NCBI GenBank assembly: GCA_964606415.1
Contig: CAZSGN010000197.1
Coordinates: 1-5,487 of the forward strand
Direction of reading: 5' to 3'
DNA: 5,487 nucleotides
Source of the DNA: CAZSGN01 sp964606415
GTDB taxonomy: Bacteria > Bacteroidota > Bacteroidia > Bacteroidales > JBBRXJ01
Part shown: piece by piece, positions 1 through 5,487 of the stretch
Numbering within the stretch: the stretch's first letter is position 1
How the letters are laid out: the number at the start of each line of letters is the position of its first letter
Notes under the pieces: model-generated
Seen by the model: the letters and a program-made list of their open reading frames with translations, nothing else
Databases searched by the model: none
What the model was told of the DNA's origin: nothing
Translations under genes and position numbers: made by a program

Positions 1-96
1 ATTCACTGGCCACACACACAAGAAAATTAAAATTCAATCTTAATTAATTTACTGCAAAACTTTAATAATTAAATACCACCTTATAAACCTGATATT

Positions 97-147
97 TATA
101 AAAAAAATGAAATATTATATAAAAAAAATACTATTTTTATATTTTTA
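97..147 (+). promoter_or_regulatory. AT-rich leader with phased A-tracts and tandem TATTTTTA boxes
   Basis: Only four of the 70 bases at 101-170 are G or C. The 12-mer TATAAAAAAAAT occurs exactly at 97-108 and again at 118-129, so the copies are 21 bp (two helical turns) apart. TATTTTTA then occurs twice in tandem at 132-139 and 140-147; each copy matches 7 of 8 positions of the Bacteroidota -7 box TAnnTTTG, but no TTG-type -33 element is visible at the right distance. ATATAAAAA at 117-125 and TTTTTATAT at 134-142 form a 9-bp inverted repeat. This is probably the promoter/operator region of the gene at 171; the exact promoter is not resolved. The remainder of the leader (1-96) holds a short CA run and small AT palindromes (40-47, 61-73) of no clear meaning. 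Confidence 0.4.
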
Positions 148-170
148 CATTAAATAAAAAATAAATAATC

Positions 171-650
171 ATGGCAAATAACATTCAGGAGTTAAAAGGT
201 CAACTTAAGGAATTGGCAAGTGTGCTCAATTCTTTTGAATCAGAAGCAGTCCAGCTAAAGATGCTTGAAGCATTAATTGAACAAGGAAATATTTTTTCTG
301 CAGATGTTCAATCAACAACTAAACCTACAGGCAAAAGAAAAGCGGGCCGGCCCCCTAAAGCTTCGACGCAAGTGCAGGAAACCAAAAAAAGCCCTTCGCC
401 TCAAAAGGCAAAAACACCAAGAACAAGCCGAAAAGAAGGCCCCACAGTAATTATACGAAAGCTTCTTGATTCGGGTTTTTTCAAGCAACCTAAAAGTGTC
501 AAGGAAATTATTGAGGAAGCCGATATTCGCTTTGGTAAAAAATACAAACCAACTGATATTTCAAGTATTTTAACCAATCTGATTAAATCAGGAGATCTTA
601 ATCGTAATAAAAATGTCAAAACCAAAAAATTTGAATATTTCAAATTATAA
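171..650 (+). CDS. AT-hook protein with C-terminal winged-helix-like domain
   Basis: Predicted DNA-binding protein of 159 residues; I do not recognise a named family. Residues 1-40 are predicted helical and partly amphipathic (LKELASVLNSF, LKMLEALIEQG), suiting a short oligomerisation helix. Residues 51-63 hold an AT-hook-like core, G59-R60-P61, with basic residues on both sides (KRKA before, PPK after). Such cores insert in the minor groove of AT-rich DNA. Residues 64-89 form a K/P/S/T-rich, probably disordered linker. Residues 90-159 look like a winged helix: helix 1 around 91-104, helix 2 at 109-121, a recognition-type helix at 127-143 (TDISSILTNLIKSGDL), then a basic wing ending in FEYFKL. 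The ATG at 171 is the first in frame and has an A-rich leader without Shine-Dalgarno, as usual in Bacteroidota. The gene is followed by a terminator and seems to be a single transcription unit. A role as nucleoid-associated protein or regulator is inference. The AT-hook is encoded by an abrupt GC-rich stretch (345-352, GGCCGGCC). Confidence 0.75.
   Translation: MANNIQELKGQLKELASVLNSFESEAVQLKMLEALIEQGNIFSADVQSTTKPTGKRKAGRPPKASTQVQETKKSPSPQKAKTPRTSRKEGPTVIIRKLLDSGFFKQPKSVKEIIEEADIRFGKKYKPTDISSILTNLIKSGDLNRNKNVKTKKFEYFKL
628..646. repeat. 8-bp inverted repeat at the end of the AT-hook gene
   Basis: AATTTGAA (628-635) and TTCAAATT (639-646) are perfect inverse complements separated by TAT. They lie in the last codons of the AT-hook gene, ending just before its stop codon. 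The repeat could be a small operator for the next gene, or merely a by-product of the Phe/Glu/Lys-rich C-terminus. Chance is plausible in AT-rich DNA. Confidence 0.3.
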
Positions 651-668
651 ATGCTCCTCTTCTATCTA

Positions 669-697
669 AAAAAAGCAGCATTTTTTGCTGCTTTTTT
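669..697 (+). terminator. Rho-independent terminator after the AT-hook gene
   Basis: AAAAAAGCAGCA (669-680) and TGCTGCTTTTTT (686-697) pair perfectly over 12 bp around a five-T loop, with a T-rich tail on the plus strand. It begins 18 bases after the AT-hook stop codon. Because the stem is A6...T6 flanked, it could also act on minus-strand transcripts. The next plus-strand gene starts only 13 bases after the stem. Confidence 0.88.
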
Positions 698-710
698 GTT
701 TTAATCCATT

Positions 711-1367
711 ATGAATAAGCAAAATATAGCATACCAAAACCTTATAGCTGATTTTGATAAAAAAATTTCATTCTGGCAATCAGTTACAGATGATGATATT
801 CAGATTATCGGCAATAGCGAATTGAGAAATCCTCCCAAAGAGAATGTCTCTTACATCATCGTTGGCGATAACCCGGGAAAAGAAGAAGCAGCGAAAGGAC
901 AATATCTTATTGGCCCGGCCGGACGAATTTGCCGAACATTCTTTGCCGAGCATAACCTGACAGATAACTTTAAAAGCGAAGTCATCATTTTAAACAAAAT
1001 GCCCATCCATACACCACGCACCAATAACCTACGCAAATATCAAAAACGTTACCAGGAATTGTTTATCGAAAGTCAGCAATACATGGCAGAATTGGTTTTT
1101 AAAATTCATCAGTTATGGCCGGATAGTCACTTGTGGATCATTGGCCATAGTCAATTAGATCAATTATTTGCACCCTTCACCAAACGAATAAAAAGCCAGT
1201 ACCAATCATCGCTTCTACGGGATAAATTATTTATTTACAGCCATTTCTCAATGAATGTTTTCACCACCCAGTTTAAACTTGCTAACTACATGAGCGAAGA
1301 AGAAAACGTGAATGCAGTACTTGAAAAACTAGGCCGTTACAAAAGAGCATCCATTATGGGTTGGTAA
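711..1367 (+). CDS. Uracil-DNA glycosylase superfamily protein
   Basis: Protein of 218 residues with the fold signature of the uracil-DNA glycosylase superfamily, which removes deaminated bases from DNA. After a hydrophobic strand (VSYIIVG, 46-52) comes a motif-1-like segment: GDNPGKEE at 52-59, then GQYLIGPAG at 63-71, comparable to the family 4/5 pattern G-E-x-P-G-x-x-E ... G-x-P-F-x-G-x-A-G. ILNKMPIHTPR (93-103) resembles the strand carrying N-x-x-K-C-R-P and NR-P in those families. LWIIGHSQLDQLF (141-153) matches the following strand/helix. YSHFS (176-180) sits where the C-terminal H-P-S motif is expected. Only one cysteine (C74) is present, so the four-Cys Fe-S cluster of families 4 and 5 is absent. 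No signal peptide; cytoplasmic. The start at 711 is the only reasonable ATG and lies right behind a terminator. It converges with the tRNA gene. Glycosylase activity and substrate are unproven; a nucleic-acid-binding relative without catalysis is possible. Confidence 0.65.
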   Translation: MNKQNIAYQNLIADFDKKISFWQSVTDDDIQIIGNSELRNPPKENVSYIIVGDNPGKEEAAKGQYLIGPAGRICRTFFAEHNLTDNFKSEVIILNKMPIHTPRTNNLRKYQKRYQELFIESQQYMAELVFKIHQLWPDSHLWIIGHSQLDQLFAPFTKRIKSQYQSSLLRDKLFIYSHFSMNVFTTQFKLANYMSEEENVNAVLEKLGRYKRASIMGW

Positions 1368-1398
1368 AAAACGCCCACAAAAAGGGGAGGGAAAAAAG

Positions 1399-1472
1399 TG
1401 ACCTCGGAGGGATTCAAACCCCCGACCTTCAGAACCGGAATCTGACGTTCTATTCAACTGAACTACGAGGCC
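1399..1472 (-). tRNA. tRNA-Arg (anticodon CCG)
   Basis: Read on the minus strand from 1472, the 74 bases fold into a full cloverleaf. The acceptor GGCCTCG/CGAGGTC has seven pairs including one G-U, the D stem is GTTC/GAAC, the anticodon stem TCAGA/TCTGA has loop TTCCGGT, and the T stem GGGGG/CCCTC has one G-U. The anticodon at 1438-1436 is CCG, reading the Arg codon CGG. A20, an arginine identity base in E. coli, is present; the discriminator is A73. CCA is not encoded. The D loop has G18-A19 and the T loop T54-T55-T56, so both partners of the usual G19-C56 pair have changed together to A-U. CGG codons occur in nearby genes, for example the two arginines of the D-R-N-R-T motif in glnN and the AT-hook arginine. 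A T6 run directly follows the 3' end (1397-1392) and may terminate transcription. Confidence 0.95.
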
Positions 1473-1503
1473 AAAATATTGTTTTGCTCTAATGTATGTT
1501 GTG

Positions 1504-1533
1504 CAAAAATAAAAAACTTCATCGAAAAACCAA
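1504..1533 (-). promoter_or_regulatory. Bacteroidota-type promoter for tRNA-Arg
   Basis: On the minus strand, TATTTTTG (1511-1504) matches the -7 consensus TAnnTTTG exactly. TTGG (1533-1530) lies 18 bases upstream, within the usual spacing for the -33 TTTG/TTG element; a second TTGG is directly upstream at 1537-1534. Transcription would begin near 1497, about 25 bases before the mature tRNA. The element sits in the 73-base gap between the OmpA-family stop codon and the tRNA. No GC-rich terminator stem is visible in that gap, so read-through from the OmpA-family gene is also possible. Confidence 0.55.
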
Positions 1534-1545
1534 CCAAGAAAGCGT

Positions 1546-3543
1546 TTAATCTTCCGGTTCATAAGAAGTTGATAACACCCTGAACTCTGTACGCCTGTTA
1601 ATCTGATGAGCAATCTCCTTATAATCATCAGAGGGCAAATCCTGAATAAAATCTTCCGTCAACGCTGTTCCCACATCAAAGAAAGGCACTTTATCATGAA
1701 TAGATTCATCGACTGTTTTGGGCTGAGACTCTCCATATCCTTTTGCTACCAGACGATCTTCGGATATACCATTTTCAACCAGGTAATCGATACAAGACTG
1801 TGCTCTTTTCTGAGATAATTTTATATTAGCCTCTTTAGAACCTCTTGAATCGGTATGCGCCATCAATTCAATTGTCACTTTAGGGTTGTCATTAAGAATT
1901 TCAACCAATTCATCCAGCGAACTTTTGGACTCAGACCTCAATGAAGCTTCGCCAAAATCATAAAAGATATTTGGAATTTCAATGGTATCATCAACAGAAG
2001 CCAAAGAGATACTTGTTTCAATATCCTTGCTTCTTTCGAGGCCTTTTGTTGTGGCTTTAGATTTGCCTTTCAGGTAATCATCAGCAGAAGCAATAAAGAT
2101 ATAATCTGTGGCAGGTTTCAACATAAATTTAAAATCACCTTCCTCATCGGTTTTAGAATTCAAAGTTGTTCCATCACTGCCAATTAACTTTACTTTTGCC
2201 TTAGGTACAGGCTCATTTGATTTTTCATCTACAACCTCTCCAATGACGTTAAACCGGATTGGAGGTAAATGAAACGAGTAAATATCATCATCTCCACGCC
2301 GGCCACGCGAAGAAGTAAAAAAACCTTTTTCTTCCTCAGCCTGAAAAACAATTCCAAAATCATCCATACTTGAATTCATCGGGTATCCAAGATTCTGTAC
2401 CTTCCACTCTGTTTCAGCAACAAATTCGGCTTTATAAATATCCAATCCACCCATTCCAAGATGACCATCGGATGAAAAATACAAGGTGCCATCCTCATGA
2501 ATAAAAGGAAAAACTTCATTTCCCGGCGTATTAATCTTCTCACCCAAATTAACAGGCGTCCCCCAGCCATCGTCTATCTTTTCAGCCACCCAAAGATCAA
2601 GAGCGCCCTCTCCACCAGGCATATCAGATGAGAAATACAATTTATTCCCTTCTGCATTTATAGCAGGATGAAAGAATAATAAAGTATCCGGATCCATCTC
2701 ATCCTCATCCAGCTTAAAAGTAATTTCTTCAGGCTTACCCCATTCATTGTCATCCTTTTTTGCTTCAAGAATATAACAACCCATTTGGTTATTCTTACTT
2801 TTTTCACAACGGGAAAAATATATCTGGTTGTAATCAGCACTTAAACAACTTGCCCCTTCCGAATACTCACCATTGATGTTTTCACCAAGAGCATTTGGCA
2901 CGCTCCATGCACCTTTCCGGTCTTTTCTTGACTCAAATATATCTGAAAAATGATTGCCGGAGGCGCCATGTATTTCGTCTCCTGTAGCATCTTCACGATC
3001 AGAAGTAAAATAAACCACATTGTAATCATCGCGAGCATAAACAGGGGCAAAATCATTCACTTTAGAATTAAAAAAATGTGCCTTGTCAACAATATATCCA
3101 GTAGGATTGGATATCCATTCCTGAGCCATTTCGGCAGATTTCAAGCCTAGCTCCCCCCTGGGATCATCAGGCACTAATTCATGATATTCCTCGTAGTTCT
3201 CCAGCGCTTCCTCGTATTTTTCGTTCATTTTTAATGCATCAGCATAATGCAAATACACAACAGGATCATCATATCCTCGTTTAACCGCCTTCGAATACCA
3301 TAATTCAGCCTTTGGTGCATCTCTCATCCGCCGATAGCATTGTGCTATATAAAAAACCATCTTATTTTTATCCTCTTTTTCAGACAAACGATCGTAAGCC
3401 TCCTTAAGCAAATCAATAGCATTAAAATATTCACCAGCCTCGTAAGTCTTAATTGCTTTGGCCACCCGCTTATCATCCTGAGCTTGCGAGCCATTAGCAA
3501 AAAGAAATAAGATCAAAGGGACAATAAAAAAAATCTTTTTCAT
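1546..3543 (-). CDS. PorE-like OmpA-family protein (TPR, PD40 propeller, CRD, OmpA_C)
   Basis: Exported envelope protein of 665 residues from the ATG at 3543, chosen because MKKIFFIVPLILFLF then gives a clean signal peptide, cleaved near SQA-Q (21/22). ATGs at 3549 and 3567 are less likely. Residues about 24-145 form TPR-type helical repeats (YEAGEYFNAIDLLKEAY, AELWYSKAVKRG, KYEEALENYEEY). Five PD40/WD40-like propeller repeats follow at about 166-183, 230-247, 292-321, 345-373 and 396-424, with the VYFTSD/LYFSSD signature. A carboxypeptidase-regulatory-like beta domain covers about 431-515 (GEVVDEKSNEPVPKAKVKL, then TDEEGDF). OmpA_C spans about 521-657 with HTDSRG, LSQKRA, GYGE and NRRTEFRV; D565 and R580 match the residues that bind diaminopimelate in peptidoglycan. 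About 40 residues inserted between GYGE and NRRTEF are common in Bacteroidota. This domain order is that of PorE of the type IX secretion system, but PorE is a lipoprotein and no lipobox Cys is present here. Paralogues with this layout are numerous in the phylum, so a T9SS role is only possible. Upstream, no clear promoter was found. Confidence 0.9.
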   Translation of the reverse strand: MKKIFFIVPLILFLFANGSQAQDDKRVAKAIKTYEAGEYFNAIDLLKEAYDRLSEKEDKNKMVFYIAQCYRRMRDAPKAELWYSKAVKRGYDDPVVYLHYADALKMNEKYEEALENYEEYHELVPDDPRGELGLKSAEMAQEWISNPTGYIVDKAHFFNSKVNDFAPVYARDDYNVVYFTSDREDATGDEIHGASGNHFSDIFESRKDRKGAWSVPNALGENINGEYSEGASCLSADYNQIYFSRCEKSKNNQMGCYILEAKKDDNEWGKPEEITFKLDEDEMDPDTLLFFHPAINAEGNKLYFSSDMPGGEGALDLWVAEKIDDGWGTPVNLGEKINTPGNEVFPFIHEDGTLYFSSDGHLGMGGLDIYKAEFVAETEWKVQNLGYPMNSSMDDFGIVFQAEEEKGFFTSSRGRRGDDDIYSFHLPPIRFNVIGEVVDEKSNEPVPKAKVKLIGSDGTTLNSKTDEEGDFKFMLKPATDYIFIASADDYLKGKSKATTKGLERSKDIETSISLASVDDTIEIPNIFYDFGEASLRSESKSSLDELVEILNDNPKVTIELMAHTDSRGSKEANIKLSQKRAQSCIDYLVENGISEDRLVAKGYGESQPKTVDESIHDKVPFFDVGTALTEDFIQDLPSDDYKEIAHQINRRTEFRVLSTSYEPED

Positions 3544-3549
3544 GTGCAT

Positions 3550-3900
3550 ATCATTAATTAAAAACAAGCAATAACCGACATAAACATCAGTAAATTTTAC
3601 CCGCCATGATTAAAATAAAATGGAATATCATATCATTTTATGTACTTTATAAAATAATGAGTCAGCGTAAAAATAATGAAAATCCATCAAGAAATAAAAG
3701 TTTAAACTGCAAACAACAAATTAACGGCAACAACAGGTATTTATTATTCCCTGTTTTTCGCACGCTATCTTTTCCAACTATATTCTATAACTCCCTGACT
3801 CCGGGATAAAATTTTATAAGCAAGAGACAAAAAAATATTGTTCATAAAGATGAGCATTTACCCAAATTAAGCGATTCTTATTTTCAAACAATGGTATCCA
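3550..3900. other. Intergenic region without a recognisable gene
   Basis: This is the upstream region of the OmpA-family gene on the minus strand. I find no exact TAnnTTTG box in either likely promoter position; the closest is TTAATTTG on the minus strand (3724-3717), without a suitable -33 partner. A perfect 12-bp palindrome ATAAAATTTTAT lies at 3806-3817. A 67-codon open frame at 3606-3809 on the plus strand lacks any domain, has low-complexity Asn/Lys content and no start context, so it is not called as a gene. Confidence 0.6.
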
Positions 3901-3988
3901 GTTCAAAGATTTAGATTGCTTCACTACGTTATGAGATGACTTTGTAGTGTTTTTGAACAGCGTCATTGAGAGCAAAGCGAAGCAATCT
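3901..3988. repeat. Degenerate palindromic repeat (REP/MITE-like)
   Basis: AGATTGCTTC at 3913-3922 and GAAGCAATCT at 3979-3988 are perfect inverse complements. Their inner flanks (to GATGAC at 3935-3940 and GTCATTGAGAGCAAAGC from 3962) are also partly complementary. The right arm resembles a widespread intergenic bacterial repeat of the form GTCATTGCGAGC...GAAGCAATCT, recalled from general knowledge. Nested inside are a second palindrome, GTTCAAA (3901-3907) with TTTGAAC (3952-3958), and CACTAC (3922-3927) with GTAGTG (3944-3949). No coding capacity and no certain target-site duplication are visible. It lies just downstream of the glnN terminator, a typical neutral insertion site. Confidence 0.6.
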
Positions 3989-4036
3989 TTTTCCAGGAAA
4001 TAAGTTTCTCCGGATAATAGTGATTTTCAAATAACA

Positions 4037-4069
4037 AAAGGCTGCTCCTAAAAATGAGGAACAGCCTTT
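4037..4069 (-). terminator. Rho-independent terminator of glnN
   Basis: On the minus strand, AAAGGCTGTTCCT (4069-4057) pairs with AGGAGCAGCCTTT (4049-4037) over 13 bp with one U-G wobble and a 7-base loop, followed by a T-rich tail. The stem starts 25 bases after the glnN stop codon. On the plus strand the wobble becomes a C-A mismatch, which supports the minus strand as the working direction. Confidence 0.85.
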
Positions 4070-4094
4070 AAATACAAATAATGCTAAAAAATGA

Positions 4095-5487
4095 TTATTT
4101 GGTGAACAAAAGCTCTCTGTAGTTTGGCAATGGCCATAATTCGTCATTAACCATCAATTCAAGTGCATCAATGTGCTCCCTGATCTGATCAAAATAAGGA
4201 TAAACTTTTTTCGAATACGCGGTAGCCTGTTGCTTTGTGTTTTCAATCATATTAGCCTTAGCCCGTTCATTGATCATCGTTTTAACCTTAAGCTTGATCT
4301 CAGAAATATGCTTTGAAATTGTTTTAATTAACTCCAGCCGATTTCCAGCAAGATCCTGATATTCTTTATCTGAAAACAACTCTTTAAGGCCTTTAACATT
4401 CTCCATTAACTTATTCTGGTATTCAATAGCTGTCGGGATGATATGATTCATTGCTAAATCACCTAAAATGCGGGATTCGATTTGAATTTTACTGGTATAA
4501 TTTTCAAATTGCACTTCAGTACGTCCTTCAAGTTCAGCTTCAGAAAAAACGCCGATATCATAAAACAATTTCTTCGCTTTATCGCTCAGGAAAGCCTCTA
4601 ATGCTTCCGGCACATCATTAACATTGGTCAACCCTCTTTTCTCAGCTTCTTTCACCCATTCATCACTATAATTATTCCCTTCAAAACGAATATTTTTAGA
4701 AGCCTTAATGTAATCACGCAATACCTGAAGAATTGCCTCATCTTTTTTGATTCCTTTACCTATAAGCTTATCCACATCCTTTTTAAACTCCGTCAACTGA
4801 TTCGCCATTGCCGCATTAAGAACAGTCATAGGGGATGCGCAATTAGCTTTACCACCTACAGCCCTAAATTCGAAACGGTTTCCGGTAAAAGCAAATGGCG
4901 AAGTCCGGTTCCGGTCCGTGTTATCAAGCAGAATTTCAGGAATCTTCCCAATATCAAGCTTAATCGCCGTTTTTTCGGCTGGCGTCATTTTTTTACTGCT
5001 CACCTGATTCTCTATCTGGTCTAACATAGCAGAAACCTCAGCACCGAGAAAGACAGACATAATTGCAGGTGGCGCTTCATTCGCACCCAAACGGTGTGCA
5101 TTAGAAGCAGAAGCAATACTGGCTCTAAGCAAATCAGCCTGATCATAAACCGCTTTAATGGTATTAACCACAAAAGTCAAAAACTGGAGATTTGTTTTGG
5201 GATTTTTCCCTGGTGCATGAAGAACAACCCCAGTATCGGTAGACAAAGACCAGTTATTATGCTTACCTGTGCCATTCACCCCTTTAAATGGCTTTTCATG
5301 AAAAATAATCCTAAAATTATGATGACGGGCAATCCGCTTCATCAATTCCATGATCAACAAATTGTGATCAACAGCCAGATTACATTCTTCAAAACTCGGG
5401 GCCAATTCGTATTGATTAGGCGCTACCTCATTATGACGTGTTTTAATTGTCAAGCCAAGTTTATACGCTTCATATTCCAGATGATGC
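4095..5487 (-). CDS. glnN: Glutamine synthetase type III, 5' part outside window
   Basis: ATP-dependent ligation of ammonia to glutamate (EC 6.3.1.2), the main ammonia-assimilating enzyme of many Bacteroidota; cytoplasmic. The frame is open to the window edge (first whole codon at 5486-5484), giving 463 visible residues of the roughly 700-730 usual in GSIII, so the N-terminal third is missing. A TTG at 5453 can look like a start but is internal: the residues before it (KLGL before TIKTRHNEVAP) continue the family sequence. Counting from the first visible residue, the catalytic signature RHNEVAPNQYELAP is at 17-30, the ATP-site motif KPFKGVNGTGKHNNWS at about 66-80, RLGANEAPPA at 132-141, and NRTSPFAFTGNRFEFRAVG, with the glutamate/phosphate-binding arginines, at 193-211. 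The long helical GSIII C-terminal extension follows and ends in the family-typical DELWPLPNYRELLF. No damage is visible. It ends 25 bases before its own terminator, so it is not co-transcribed with the OmpA-family gene. Its promoter lies outside the window. Confidence 0.97.
   Translation of the reverse strand, partial: HHLEYEAYKLGLTIKTRHNEVAPNQYELAPSFEECNLAVDHNLLIMELMKRIARHHNFRIIFHEKPFKGVNGTGKHNNWSLSTDTGVVLHAPGKNPKTNLQFLTFVVNTIKAVYDQADLLRASIASASNAHRLGANEAPPAIMSVFLGAEVSAMLDQIENQVSSKKMTPAEKTAIKLDIGKIPEILLDNTDRNRTSPFAFTGNRFEFRAVGGKANCASPMTVLNAAMANQLTEFKKDVDKLIGKGIKKDEAILQVLRDYIKASKNIRFEGNNYSDEWVKEAEKRGLTNVNDVPEALEAFLSDKAKKLFYDIGVFSEAELEGRTEVQFENYTSKIQIESRILGDLAMNHIIPTAIEYQNKLMENVKGLKELFSDKEYQDLAGNRLELIKTISKHISEIKLKVKTMINERAKANMIENTKQQATAYSKKVYPYFDQIREHIDALELMVNDELWPLPNYRELLFTK

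Noticed and set aside
9..20. Short CA dinucleotide run near the left edge
   Set aside because: Only about five units, no partner or gene nearby in the window; not informative.
1368..1398. Possible bidirectional terminator between the UDG-like gene and the tRNA
   Set aside because: The only stem is 3-4 bp (CCC/GGG); T-runs are present but no convincing hairpin.
1329..1628. 99-codon minus-strand open frame across the tRNA
   Set aside because: It runs through the tRNA gene and overlaps the ends of two real genes; its sequence is a translated tRNA and shadow frame.
3544..3567. Longer N-terminus of the OmpA-family protein from the ATG at 3567
   Set aside because: The extra eight residues (MFLINDMH) precede a canonical MKK signal peptide and would weaken its n-region; the start at 3543 fits better.
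3606..3809. 67-codon plus-strand open frame in the gap upstream of the OmpA-family gene
   Set aside because: Low-complexity composition, no domain or start context, and it covers the region where the OmpA-family promoter should lie; chance frame in AT-rich DNA.
3929..4147. 72-codon minus-strand frame over the glnN 3' end and terminator
   Set aside because: It spans the glnN terminator and the palindromic repeat and overlaps glnN out of frame; no coding signal.
5451..5453. TTG as the start codon of the glutamine synthetase gene
   Set aside because: The frame is open upstream to the window edge and the residues before it match the GSIII family; the codon is an internal leucine.

Overview
The window looks like the chromosome of an AT-rich member of the Bacteroidota, probably from the Bacteroidales/Marinilabiliales side, though this is inferred from gene types and not from a marker gene. 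The evidence is a type III glutamine synthetase, an OmpA-family protein with the Bacteroidota layout TPR / PD40 propeller / carboxypeptidase-regulatory-like domain / OmpA_C, A-rich leaders without Shine-Dalgarno sequences, and a TAnnTTTG-type promoter box in front of a tRNA gene.

Layout. Positions 1-170 are an extremely AT-rich leader with repeated A-tracts. It precedes a plus-strand gene (171-650) for a small basic protein with an AT-hook and a C-terminal winged-helix-like domain. A strong hairpin/T-run terminator (669-697) follows, and only 13 bases later a plus-strand uracil-DNA-glycosylase-superfamily gene begins (711-1367). It converges on a minus-strand block made of tRNA-Arg(CCG) (1399-1472), a PorE-like OmpA-family gene (1546-3543), and the 3' two thirds of glnN, glutamine synthetase III (4095 to the window edge). 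GlnN is cut at its 5' side by the end of the window and has its own terminator at 4037-4069. The 550-base gap between glnN and the OmpA-family gene holds that terminator and a degenerate palindromic repeat (3901-3988). I see no credible gene in it.

The genes do not form one pathway. They are nitrogen assimilation (glnN), envelope/peptidoglycan anchoring with a possible type IX secretion link (OmpA-family), translation (tRNA), a DNA-repair-fold protein and a DNA-binding protein. I see no defence island, prophage, CRISPR array or clearly new multi-gene system. The most unusual signal is in the tRNA, where the near-universal G19-C56 tertiary pair appears to be replaced by A19-U56. The next is the AT-hook protein sitting behind a leader that is about 94% A+T with two identical A-tract boxes exactly 21 bp apart, which suggests autoregulation.
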